A stretch of 64,000 nt of DNA from Zasmidium citrigriseum. Taxonomy: Eukaryota; Ascomycota; Dothideomycetes; Mycosphaerellales; Mycosphaerellaceae. The position numbers and the translations under genes were made by a program. The first letter of the stretch is position 1. The number at the start of each line of letters is the position of its first letter. Positions 51,155 through 60,603 of this stretch are shown here, piece after piece. The stretch lies in NCBI GenBank assembly GCA_002786025.1, contig NHNW01000008.1, forward strand, positions 62,001-126,000, written 5' to 3'. The notes under the pieces are model-generated. The model was not told the origin of the DNA. It saw nothing but the letters and a program-made list of their open reading frames with translations, and did not search any database.

Positions 51155-51953
51155 ATGGTGCCAGAAGCCGCAGGCTCAGGGACCGATGTGAGTCGTCCCT
51201 ATGCACTTGACAATGACTGCAAGCTAAACAGACACAGCGCACAATGCACGCCTCGTACCAGACCAACGAGGCTCAGAAGCTGCTTTCAGCACAGCTCGTC
51301 GACAAGATCATTGCGCCAGACTTGACGTCTGAAAGCGACGTAAGGACTTTTATTGCGCCAGATATCCGACATTGTTGACTGACAACTTCCAGCACATGCT
51401 TGAAACCTCGATTCAGCCAGCGAAGTCAGATGAGAGATCGACGGACACGGCGGAAGACGACAAGTGCCATCTCCTCAAAATCCCACCAGAGCTCCGCTGC
51501 AACATCTACGGTGAAGTCCTCAGCACGGTCAAGTTCGCCAGGGACAACGGCGTACTTCGGATCAGTACTCCGCCACTCCTTGACACATGCAAATTGATCC
51601 GCGAGGAGATCGGTCCGCTGTACAGCAGCCGTCTTCTGGATCTGTTGAAGGAAACGGTGGAGAAACATCAAGACAAGATCCAAAAGCTCAAGGAGGACCA
51701 AAAGACGTTGGAGTCGGGAACTACGAAGGATGGAATCATGACGGCCATTTTCCGGCAAATGGCAAGAAAGAGATCCAAGAATGACTCTCCGGCCAAGGTC
51801 TTGAAGAAGTGTGCCAAGCGTGTCGACTTGTTCCGTCAGGAGCTCGTCCTACTGAGCCTGAAGCTGAAAGGAGAGCCACGTACCAAGTCGGCACTGCGGT
51901 ACGTCGAGGAGATGACCGACAAGGTCTGGAAAGCTGTGGACGGCTTGCGGTAG
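51155..51953 (+). CDS. IPPELRCNIY-type protein, three exons
   Basis: Exons 51155-51187, 51232-51339 and 51393-51953; introns of 44 and 53 bases; 233 residues. Exon 1 is only 11 codons (MVPEAAGSGTD). Motif 1 is LLKIPPELRCNIYGEVL; motif 2 is PPLLDTCKLIREEIGPLYSSRL, close to the array form LLQTCRLFRGEALPIYL but with a short middle of about 20 residues. The tail is a long helix (LLKETVEKHQDKIQKLKEDQ), a confident coiled-coil pattern, then a Lys-rich end. It therefore belongs to the same subfamily as the 24-31 kb array. The 11-codon first exon is shared with the next gene. Function unknown. Confidence 0.77.
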
Positions 51954-52223
51954 GCTTGTATGAAGCCTCACGGTCGAGACCCCCGTGAATCACCTAACAC
52001 GGATGGCATTTGCGGTTATTCTATCTGAGTTTCAAGTATCTTGTAATATTAGCAAAAGCTTTTGAGAAAGAACATTCATAATTCATTCACTTGCGCGCAC
52101 GTGAAGATCTCCGCGTCACTAGCGGCGAAAGTAACGCACGGACGCTCCTCCCTTCCGCCTTCAAATACTCCGTCTTTCCTCTCCAATTTCCATCTCGCAT
52201 CCGTCTCGCCGACAACCCACGAC

Positions 52224-53273
52224 ATGTCGCATCAATCTCACCCACCACCATCCGAGGTTCGTACCTCATCTGCACACCACGCTGACTCTCTTGCTAACAT
52301 ATTCCAGGCCAATCTCGAGATGAACTCACCACCCGACACCCTCGCACAACTCACGACTGAGTCGCCGCTCCCGTCCGACGAGCAACCCAAGCTCGAGGAG
52401 ATGTCACCAGCCGAGACTGCGCCCGAGTCTGGCGAGTGCTTCTTCTGGAAGCTGCCGCCTGAGTTGCGCACGGTGATTTATGACATGGTGCTTGCCGACT
52501 ATCCCTTCGAGATCAAGGGGCTCACCGAGATGCTCGTTGCAAACGCCATGGAGTCAGGTGAAGAGGATGAGTGGGAGGACGAGGATGAGGAAGACGAAGA
52601 CGACCAGGCTGTAGAGAGAGACGCTGTTGAGGACTCCGATGAAGGAGGAGCAGAAGATGACGAAGACGAAGAGAAATATGAAGCGAACGAGTCGGGCGAG
52701 ATTCTGAGCGGGGAGGCAGCTGAAGGCCAGGGCGAGAATGAAGAAGACGGCCACGCAGAGAAGCATGACGAAGGCTCAGATGAAGACGGCGGCGATGTCA
52801 GCGAGGATGCCGACAAGAACACCAGCAAGGAGCCCGCGGACGACACGCCCGACGAATCCAAGACTCCACGCATCGTGCGCTCGCCACTCCTCAACGTCTG
52901 CAAACTGATCCGCCAGGAAGCCGCTCCAATCTACATCGACTACCTCAAGACATACACGCTGGAGGCTTTCACGAACCACCAAGACTACATCAGCGAGCAG
53001 CGAGAACTCTACCGACAAATCCAGAATCTGAACGTCACAACGGCCATTCAAGTGGTCATTACGAACGAGATGCGGAATACTTTGAGGAGGAAAATTAGCT
53101 CTGCGGCTGGAGACATCTCGTGGCGGGCGTTCGCCAGCGCCTGGGAGGCTGAGCGCTTGGACATCGCTTTGAATCGCACGCTGAAAGTGAGCGAAACGAT
53201 GGCGCCTGTTAGCCAGGCCCTGGGACAGTTCAGGGCTGCCTTTTCGGAGATCATTGGAGAGGTGTTTCAATAG
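52224..53273 (+). CDS. LPPELRTVIY-type protein with a large acidic insert
   Basis: Exons 52224-52256 (11 codons, MSHQSHPPPSE) and 52308-53273, joined over a 51-base intron (GTTCGT donor, CTAAC branch) that is also open, so splicing is inferred; 332 residues if spliced, 349 if not. Motif 1, FFWKLPPELRTVIYDMVLAD, is followed by an insert of more than 100 residues made mainly of Glu, Asp and Gly (nt about 52550-52860). Motif 2, SPLLNVCKLIRQEAAPIYIDYL, then the usual helical tail. The insert sits exactly where array members have their variable middle. The frame is open upstream to 52062, but 52224 matches the neighbour's gene structure. Possibly nuclear or chromatin-linked because of the acidic stretch (inference). 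Confidence 0.75.
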   Translation: MSHQSHPPPSEVRTSSAHHADSLANIFQANLEMNSPPDTLAQLTTESPLPSDEQPKLEEMSPAETAPESGECFFWKLPPELRTVIYDMVLADYPFEIKGLTEMLVANAMESGEEDEWEDEDEEDEDDQAVERDAVEDSDEGGAEDDEDEEKYEANESGEILSGEAAEGQGENEEDGHAEKHDEGSDEDGGDVSEDADKNTSKEPADDTPDESKTPRIVRSPLLNVCKLIRQEAAPIYIDYLKTYTLEAFTNHQDYISEQRELYRQIQNLNVTTAIQVVITNEMRNTLRRKISSAAGDISWRAFASAWEAERLDIALNRTLKVSETMAPVSQALGQFRAAFSEIIGEVFQ

Positions 53274-53663
53274 TCGAGGCTGTTGGTTGAGACTGAGGCC
53301 AAGTTCCAAGGTTGTCTCCAAGCGCATGCGGAGACACTGAGGTAGCGACTGGTCTTGGATACTTCCTCACAGAGTGCTGCATCTTTGGGAGTCGGAAAGA
53401 AAACGGGGATCTGGCTCTTGGAGTGTTCGAACTGCAATCAGCCAGTGGGTCCTTCAACCCGCAGCTACCAGGCAGGCGAAGATTGGCGTGGCATGATCCC
53501 TTCTGTAATACTGCCTAAGTAGTTTCTACCTCTTCACGAAATGATCAAAGACGGTTCGAAAAATCCATCTAGAGCAGTGTCGATTGCAAGCTTGGAGGCA
53601 GAGTCAATTCCATACATGTCAGAAGTCCCATCAGATCTTGGGGTATCATACACAGTTCCCATC
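53274..53663. other. Convergent 3' region
   Basis: 390 bases between the acidic-insert gene and mS23; no supported gene. Confidence 0.5.
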
Positions 53664-54521
53664 TCATGGATGCATCGCAGCACCTCCCAACGCCGTCTGT
53701 CCAGCGTTCGTCGCCGGCACTTCGCTGCTAACTTCTTGCAACGCTTCCGCCTCTGGCTGCTGCAACTCCAAATCCGCACTCTCATTCTCAATACCCGTAT
53801 ACGCCGAGCCCTGCAACTGCTTCAAAGCCACAATCTCCTTCTCCGCCCACCTCTTCCAGTCCTCATACGCTTTATCCTCCAGCTTCATTCCAATCTGCAG
53901 CGGTCCAGGACCAAAGTATGCTCCCGTGGCCATTGCTTCTTCCCTCGCAACACGGGTCTCCGTCTCCTTAGCATGCCTCTGGCGATACAGCTCCTTCCTC
54001 GCCTGATCATACGCCGCGGCAGGACGCATCCCAGTCCTCAGTAGATAATTCTGTCTCTGCACAACAGCCTCTCCATTTATCGGCCTCGCAGCCTGCACCG
54101 CCATATTCCGATCCCAAAGCTCATCCACCCGTCTCCCAAACTGATCCCTCTCGCCAGCTTTCGGTCTCAGCAAAGAATAATCCAGCGGCAGACTCCAATC
54201 CCACTTCTCATGATCTCTGCCGTCATTTTCGAGCACGACTCGGGGTCGAGCGAGCTCCCAGGGGTGGTCGTTGAAGTACTCCCAGCGGAGTCTGTCTTCT
54301 TCGTAGGTTATGTTTAGGGGCTGGAAGAGGCGACTTCGTTTCTTTGGGGGTCGGGCGCCGGGTTTTTGGGCTCGCTGCATGGGTTGGCGGACGAGACGCG
54401 TGCTGGTGGGGGTTTGCCCGATGACATCGTACCAGGGCGGTGGTGCGGGTATTCGTTTTGCGTGCAGGAGTTGGGAGGCGTGTTTGTGCACGTTTTGGGC
54501 GGCGAGGTTGTAGCGGCCCAT
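53664..54521 (-). CDS. RSM25: Mitochondrial small ribosomal subunit protein mS23 (Rsm25)
   Basis: 285 residues, single exon. The N-terminus MGRYNLAAQNVHKHASQLL followed by PPPWYDVIGQTPTSTRLVR is characteristic of the fungal Rsm25/mS23 family, a component of the mitochondrial 37S subunit. Further family stretches: ITYEEDRLRWEYFNDHPWEL, and RQNYLLRTGMRPAAAYDQAR leading into a charged helix ending RVAREEAMATGAYFG. The C-terminus is Glu/Ala rich. Divergent from a PPR protein, also mitochondrial, with 334 bases between start codons. Confidence 0.92.
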   Translation of the reverse strand: MGRYNLAAQNVHKHASQLLHAKRIPAPPPWYDVIGQTPTSTRLVRQPMQRAQKPGARPPKKRSRLFQPLNITYEEDRLRWEYFNDHPWELARPRVVLENDGRDHEKWDWSLPLDYSLLRPKAGERDQFGRRVDELWDRNMAVQAARPINGEAVVQRQNYLLRTGMRPAAAYDQARKELYRQRHAKETETRVAREEAMATGAYFGPGPLQIGMKLEDKAYEDWKRWAEKEIVALKQLQGSAYTGIENESADLELQQPEAEALQEVSSEVPATNAGQTALGGAAMHP

Positions 54522-54855
54522 CGTGGAGGACTTTCAGTGTCGCTTGATGGCTTGTCTGGTCATTTCAGTCTCTGTTCGGTGGGTATTCGATGCGGATGGG
54601 AGTTCAATGAATGTCGATATCGCTCCTCCAAATGTTCAACGGGATGGACGTCGCCGCGGAGGTGAGCTACGGGCGACCAAATCTCGCTGTGTCTCGAATC
54701 CATCTCCGATTGAACTTTGCGATTGGGGAGTTCACGTTCACGCCATCTCACGCGACGTCACCGACCACCACCACCCGATTAATCAATAATTTGATTCAGA
54801 GCGAGCGATGCCATTGGGGGCTTGATGGAGTCGCTGGCACCATGTTGCGCGCTTC
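54522..54855. promoter_or_regulatory. Divergent promoter of two mitochondrial genes
   Basis: 334 bases separating the mS23 and PPR starts. No TATA box is evident. Co-regulation of mitochondrial translation genes from such a region is plausible but inferred. Confidence 0.45.
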
Positions 54856-56907
54856 ATGTCCCTACTCGCGACTCTGCTCAGGCCCAAGTCTCTCCCGTGC
54901 GCCTCGACGATAGCTCCGCGATCGATGACATTGGCCTCCCGCGAACGACGACGATATCATCCCGAGAAACATACACATATACCGAGATCAGTATGCGGCG
55001 GTGACATTTGTGGCGGAGCTGGCGTGTCTGGGAGGGGAGCAGACCGCAGCTTCGAGGACCTTTTCATTCACTCCTTAGTCGCCGCTGGGGCTTGTCATTT
55101 ACACAAGATAGACAATGGAGTGCGTGGATGCAGGACTTGGAGGCCGAAGCTACATGTCGAAGGACGGACGATCGATCGCTCAGAAAAGAGATGGCTCTCA
55201 TCACAACCTCCCAAAAGAAACAATGCGGCAACAGCGTCTGCGGAAGTCCCAGCTCTTCCCGAGATATCTGGCGATGAGTACAAGGAGTTGGTCAACACCT
55301 ACCCTGGCTTTGAGACGGAAGTAGAGCCTGCGAAGCGTGGAAAGCAAAAGCACCAACCTTTGGCCCCTCGTATGGTCATGACTCCCTTCGAAGAGCTCAG
55401 CATGGCTCCAGGCCAGCGCGAGATATTACCGCCTGAGGACGATCAGCACGCAGCAGAGCTCAAGCGCTTCACCTATCTCCTCAGAAAGCCGCTAGGTCGT
55501 ATCTCACATGATGCAATGTGGGATATGTATCAAAACCTCCGCTCGCCACGCCCACGTTATCTTCCCGATTTGGCCTACGCTCGATTCTTCAGACAGCTTT
55601 CCTGGATTCAATTCAAGGACTCGGAGATTACCATGAAGCGGTATTTTGCGCTTCTGGACGAGTGCATCGGCGAAGGGGTGTACCTTAGCCGACAGATCTG
55701 GAACGAAGCCATCAACCTCGCAGGCCGTTGGCTTCGACGTGCTACGAGCGAAGAGGTCAAAGCAGCTGTGGAGACCTGGATGCGCATGGAGAAGGCAGGA
55801 CATGAGGCAGACAATGTGACCTTCAACATTCTGTTCGGTGTCGCTGTGCGCGCTGGCCGATATGCACTTGCAGACACCATTTACGCGGAGCTCAAAGCTC
55901 GAGATCTGACCATCAATCGCTACTTTAGAGCGAGTCTGATCTACTACGCAGGAGTCAAACGAGATGGCGATGGAGTCAGACAGGCTTTTCGAGACCTCGT
56001 CAATGCTGGCGAAGTTGTCGACACTACCGTCATGAACTGCGTGATCCTGTCCTTGATTAGGTCTGGAGAGGCGGCGGCTGCTGAGAATGTCTTCTTCCGA
56101 ATGAAAACTCTCCATGAGGAGAAGTTTGGAGTTGCCGCGCTGCGAGACTGGCGACGGAGGAGGAAACTCGCCTTGATTTTGAACACGACCGGCGAACGAC
56201 TTCGCAAAGAGAAGCAGGAGCACGAATCGTCTTTCTTTGGGGCGCCTTTCTCAGCGGACGGACGACGGGAAGAAATTCAGAAAGTGACGCCCATCGCACC
56301 AAATGCCTCCACCTACGCACTGCTGATCAAGCACCATGCCTACATGTCTGGCAATCTCGATAAGATCCGCGAACTACTCGAGGAAATGACACAGAACAAG
56401 CACCACATCCATGGCAGCGTCTACGTCCACATCCTGCGAGGCTTCTGGACTCATGGAGGATATGCATTCTCAGCCTGGAATCGAAAGAGTCTAGAAGATC
56501 TCTGGGTCGAAATCGTTAATGCCTCGATGCCATCCTTCGCGGCCCCTGAAATCGTTGTCGATCCAGAAAAGCCGCCGAAAACCGACGAAGAGGATGATCG
56601 ATCAGACATGCTGGGCGCCATGGTCTCCGATCAACAGCAGCGCCAGGCCGATGCAGTCCAGCGAGAAGAAGAACTTTTCCGCGATCAATTCGAGGCCGAT
56701 ACTCCAGAACTCGAGCGTCCGACCTACTTCGCCAAAGGCCTCGCCATGGCAGCCGTCCATGCGTTTTATAAGTGCACTGGCAGTAAGCGCATGCTGGAGG
56801 TCTGGGATGAGATTCTTGCGAGATGGAAAGATGCGCCTGTTGATGAACGGGAGAGGGTCCAGGAGGCTGTTGAGAGGATGTTGAGGCAGGATAGTATTTA
56901 TCAGTAG
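54856..56907 (+). CDS. Pentatricopeptide repeat (PPR) protein, mitochondrial
   Basis: 683 residues, single exon. The start is Arg/Ser rich and free of acidic residues (MSLLATLLRPKSLPCASTIAPRS in part), as expected of a mitochondrial targeting signal. PPR units are recognised at about 275-420: RQIWNEAINLAGRWLRRA, DNVTFNILFGVAVRAGRYAL with ADTIYAELKARDLTINRYF, then TTVMNCVILSLIRSGEAAAA with ENVFFRMK, and again APNASTYALLIKHHAYMSGN. PPR proteins bind organelle RNA and act in its stability, processing or translation. An acidic linker (KPPKTDEEDDRSD) precedes a final helical domain. The specific RNA target cannot be told from sequence. The start at 54856 is the most upstream ATG in frame. Confidence 0.88.
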   Translation: MSLLATLLRPKSLPCASTIAPRSMTLASRERRRYHPEKHTHIPRSVCGGDICGGAGVSGRGADRSFEDLFIHSLVAAGACHLHKIDNGVRGCRTWRPKLHVEGRTIDRSEKRWLSSQPPKRNNAATASAEVPALPEISGDEYKELVNTYPGFETEVEPAKRGKQKHQPLAPRMVMTPFEELSMAPGQREILPPEDDQHAAELKRFTYLLRKPLGRISHDAMWDMYQNLRSPRPRYLPDLAYARFFRQLSWIQFKDSEITMKRYFALLDECIGEGVYLSRQIWNEAINLAGRWLRRATSEEVKAAVETWMRMEKAGHEADNVTFNILFGVAVRAGRYALADTIYAELKARDLTINRYFRASLIYYAGVKRDGDGVRQAFRDLVNAGEVVDTTVMNCVILSLIRSGEAAAAENVFFRMKTLHEEKFGVAALRDWRRRRKLALILNTTGERLRKEKQEHESSFFGAPFSADGRREEIQKVTPIAPNASTYALLIKHHAYMSGNLDKIRELLEEMTQNKHHIHGSVYVHILRGFWTHGGYAFSAWNRKSLEDLWVEIVNASMPSFAAPEIVVDPEKPPKTDEEDDRSDMLGAMVSDQQQRQADAVQREEELFRDQFEADTPELERPTYFAKGLAMAAVHAFYKCTGSKRMLEVWDEILARWKDAPVDERERVQEAVERMLRQDSIYQ

Positions 56908-57709
56908 GAGTGTACAGTGAATGAAAATATGTATGAGTCTCCAATCCGCCACTCGCGGTCTTTTCTGTTTCATCAACAACCTCTGGACCCGAATCATGGA
57001 CGCGCAACAGGGTCATCCCGAAACAAAGCTCGGATACGAATGCCGCAAACCCAACCTCTTGGACTTGATTTGGTGCTTGGATTTCCTGGAATTACCATCG
57101 CGAGCCTAGGATCTGTTGTCAATATTACACCGCCTTTGGAAGTGTGGAGAGCCGGGAGGTACGGGCATGGATTGGCCTGGTTTGGAGGTCCGATGACTTC
57201 CACGACATGTCTTGTACAGCATTGGAGGTGAGATCATTACGAGAACATTTCCTGGAGACTTTGAATATCGAATTTGATAGTGAAGAAAGACGGCAAGGAC
57301 ATGAATGGGTATGGACGGCTTGACATCGACAAGTCACTGGACAGGACGACTCAGGATTCATGTGTATTTACTTCGCCCAGCCTTGTTCGTTTCACCTTGC
57401 CCGACTCACCACCAGTCAAGACGAGAAAACCTGCTACGTACACACAAGCCGGATGCCGGGACTGCGTTTGTTGCTTGTCCGACAAGTACGGAGTGAAAAC
57501 GAAGGAAAGTCTATTCATACTTTCTTTGCGTCCTGCTGTCCTCGTTTTGCGATGCTACATTACACTGCACTGCCAGCGTGCAAGTGCCATGCCATCCACC
57601 CACCCGAAAGATGCACATACCTCCTCCTTGAATTCGTATAAGATGTCAGAGAGGCACTCGTAAGTCTTGCTCGGTCTTTTCGTTTCTTCTGCTGCTGCGT
57701 CAATCAACT
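56908..57709. other. Intergenic region
   Basis: 802 bases between the PPR gene and GH76. Overlapping open frames of up to 129 codons without motifs; no supported gene. Confidence 0.5.
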
Positions 57710-58874
57710 ATGTCTTTCTTGAGAGCATCACAACTCTCAGCTGCATTGGCTGTCCTGGCCACCCTCACCCACTCCTCTCCAACACCACAAGACAACTTCA
57801 TCGCTCGAGACGTCACGACAGGAAATGCCGAAGCCACCTTCTCCGCCCTCCAACAATACTACTCCCAATCCACCGGCCTCTGGAACGACCAATGGTGGAA
57901 CAGCGGCAGTTGCATTTCCACGATCGCGAACCTCGCAGCCGTAGACGGGAATCTAAGAAGTAACATCGAGGGCGTGATGGCGAATACATATAGCCAGGCG
58001 CCGAATACGCATCCGGGTTTTCTGAGCGAGTACATACCCCATCTACTTTGCTTGGGTTGGTGAGGGTGTTTGCTGATGATATGAAAGTTATTACGACGAC
58101 GACGGCTGGTACGCCCTCGCCTGGATCGCGGCCTACGACCTCACGCACAACCCGCAATACCTCACCACCGCCGAATCGATCTTCACCGAAATGCGGTCGA
58201 CCTTCGGCCAAACGCCCTGCAGTCGCAACAGCCAGGGAACAGGAGGGATCTGGTGGGATAAAAGCCATACGTACATCAACGCCATTCCAAACGAACTCTT
58301 CCTCAGCGTCGCCGCACACCTCGCGAATCGTGTGGGCGATGGAGGGGAGTATCGAGATCTTGCCACGAGGCAGTGGGATTGGTTCCGCGGGACGGGACTG
58401 ATTAATTCGGGGAACACGATTAATGATGGGTTGGAATTGGCGAGTTGTGGGAATAATGGGAGTACGCCTGTGTGGACGTATAATCAAGGTGTCATCCTCG
58501 GGGGCCTCGTCGAGTTGGCGCAAGCGACGGGGGATTCATCCCTTTTGAACGAAGCGCAGACGATCGCGAGCGCGGCGATATCGCAGTTGAGCAGTAATGG
58601 GATTCTGCATGAGGTTTGCGAGACGTATCCCGAGGGTTGTGATTCGGATCGGACGCAGTTCAAGGGGATTTTTGTGAGGAATTTGAAGAAGTTGATGGCG
58701 GCTGGAGGGGGCGATTTTGGGGATTTTATCAATAGGAATGCGGAGAGTGTTTGGAGCAATAGCAATAATGGACAGGGCGTGTTGGGGGTTAATTGGGCGG
58801 GGCCGTTTAGTGACGGGGATGCGAGCACGACGTGTTCGGGACTGGATGTCTTGGTTGCTACGTTGGGAAATTGA
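57710..58874 (+). CDS. Glycoside hydrolase family 76 (alpha-1,6-mannanase-like), secreted
   Basis: Exons 57710-58029 and 58088-58874 with a 58-base intron; 368 residues. Signal peptide MSFLRASQLSAALAVLATLTHS. GH76 enzymes cut alpha-1,6-mannan; fungal Dcw1/Dfg5 relatives transfer GPI proteins to the wall. Family signatures: YYSQSTGLWNDQWWNSG near residue 50, the catalytic Asp pair in YYDDDGWYALAW (Asp110-112, completed by the splice), KSHTYINAIPNELFLSVAAHLA, and CGNNGSTPVWTYNQGVILGG. No C-terminal hydrophobic GPI signal and a shorter length than Dfg5 point to a freely secreted mannanase. It may act on its own wall mannan or on that of other fungi. Confidence 0.93.
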
Positions 58875-58891
58875 TGATTTGTTTTATTTGA

Positions 58892-60344
58892 TTATTCTGT
58901 GACTCTCTCGGACTTTCCACTGTCTGTCTCGCCTTGTCGAACGCTTTCGCTGACTCGTTTCGCTCGTCGTCGGGCGTCGATGTACATCATGTATTCGGAG
59001 TACGAGCGGGGCATTACTTTGATGTCTTTGTCGACGGTGAAGGTGTAGTTGAATTGGCCGGTGGGTTTGGCTTGGCCGTGCTCGACGTCTCGTACTTTAC
59101 TGTCCACGCGGACTTGGATGCGGGTTTGGCTGTTCTCTGCACGCTGGGATGAAGAACCGTTCGAGTCGGTCTCTCCGTGGACAAGCGGAGGATCGGTGAA
59201 GACGACAGTAGCGGTCAGATAGAGCACGCTGCCGACTGGGACTGGATTCTGGAAAGTCGATGGATCCAGAGAGACGAACGTGGGTCTTGTGTGGGCGAAA
59301 CTCGCGGCGCAGCAGAATGCCAGTTCGAAGGTCTGTTTGAGGAGGTAGCCACCGAAGATCATGAAGTGATGTCGATTGCGGTACTGTGGTTGCATGATGC
59401 TTGCAGTGGTCAGCTTGGTAGCATCCATGAAGTGGACATTCTTCGGTTGTCGTAGCGAATCATTGGGATCATGGTATTTGAGCTGTCGTTGCCAGATGGC
59501 ATGGATCAAGTCGCTCTCTTCATCGTTCGGCGTCTGCTTCAACAACGACTTTTGCAAAAGCTCTTTTCGATGCTTGCTGTTCTGCTCGCCTTGTGTGAAG
59601 ATGCGTTGCTCTTCGGCAGTCTCTGGACTGATGGCAGGGATCTTTACTGGCTTTTTCGTTGACGGATCCAGCGAGACCATCGTAAACTGGCAAGTCATCA
59701 TCACATCCTCAGGCTTGACCTTTTGACCTTCCTGCGGTGCCTTGGCAACTTGCAGGGTGATCTCCATACTACTTCCGCCGGCGGCGTATGTTACTCGCCC
59801 GCTATATTCGAGATCGCAGATTTCCGTCAAGGGATGGTTAATTGTGATTCGGTCGCAGGCAGCTGTGACGGTAGTGACGCTGTCTCCCGTATGTTTGTAA
59901 GCAACTACTCCGGACAGAGCGTCCAGGTCCATTAGAATGGTTCCAATCCGGATTTGGCCAGAAGAATTCATGTAGGTATCCAACAGCCATGGCTCCTGCG
60001 CTAGAGGAAGAATCTAAGGCTAACGATCAGTCAGTGAGCGGACATAGCCTTTCGCCCACAGTACGCACCACGCTGTGATAAGAGTCGGACATTTTCCGGG
60101 GCGAGAGATCGCGGTCTGCTTGGGTCTTTGGTTGTGATTGCTGTTGGGGCTCATTTCCTTGTGCTTGCTGTCGACGGAATGCTTCAACCCAGGGTACTTC
60201 GACTCGTTCGTTCGTTAATGCTCGAAAGACACCGTCTGTTTGGGTACGGCTTGAGATGGAGAATGGCTGATAGCGGCGAGAGGCGCGTGGAAGAGAAGGT
60301 TTTGCTCGCGAGAGACATCGTGTCAGAGAACCTTTGGAGGCCAT
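58892..60344 (-). CDS. Mitochondrial acyl-CoA thioesterase, double hotdog (ACOT9-like)
   Basis: Exons 60344-60069 and 60013-58892, 55-base intron (GTGCGT donor, TTAG acceptor); 465 residues. Hydrolyses acyl-CoA to free acid and CoA, probably in the mitochondrial matrix: the N-terminus (MASKGSLTRCLSRAKPS...) is Arg/Ser rich and lacks acidic residues. Two hotdog domains are seen, the first from IRIGTILMDLDALSGVVAYKH and the second from RNRHHFMIFGGYLLKQTFELAF, where GGYLLKQTFELA is typical of the ACOT9 group. The C-terminus is charged (MPRSYSEYMMYIDARRRAKR). The 3' end lies only 17 bases from that of GH76, so their transcripts must overlap. Divergent from the gene at 60604. Confidence 0.9.
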
Positions 60345-60603
60345 TGTGACAGCCAAAAGAGCAAAGATAAGCGTCTGAAGAGAAGAGACGCGGCGAGATG
60401 CCGGAGTGTCTTTATCAAGTGCTGGATATGAGTTGAGAAGGAATGTCGTTGGTGAAAGCCTCAGGATCGAGGGTGCACGTGCCACTTCCCAAACTCCGAC
60501 TTTCGCCGACGTCAGCTCCTTCCTCTGAAACATCCACGACGACTTTCATCTTCTTTCATCAATGCCGTCGCTACCCATCGCATCACAGACACGATGAACG
60601 ACA
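60345..60603. promoter_or_regulatory. Divergent promoter, thioesterase and unknown acidic protein
   Basis: 259 bases between start codons on opposite strands. A compact bidirectional promoter; no specific element recognised. Confidence 0.45.
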
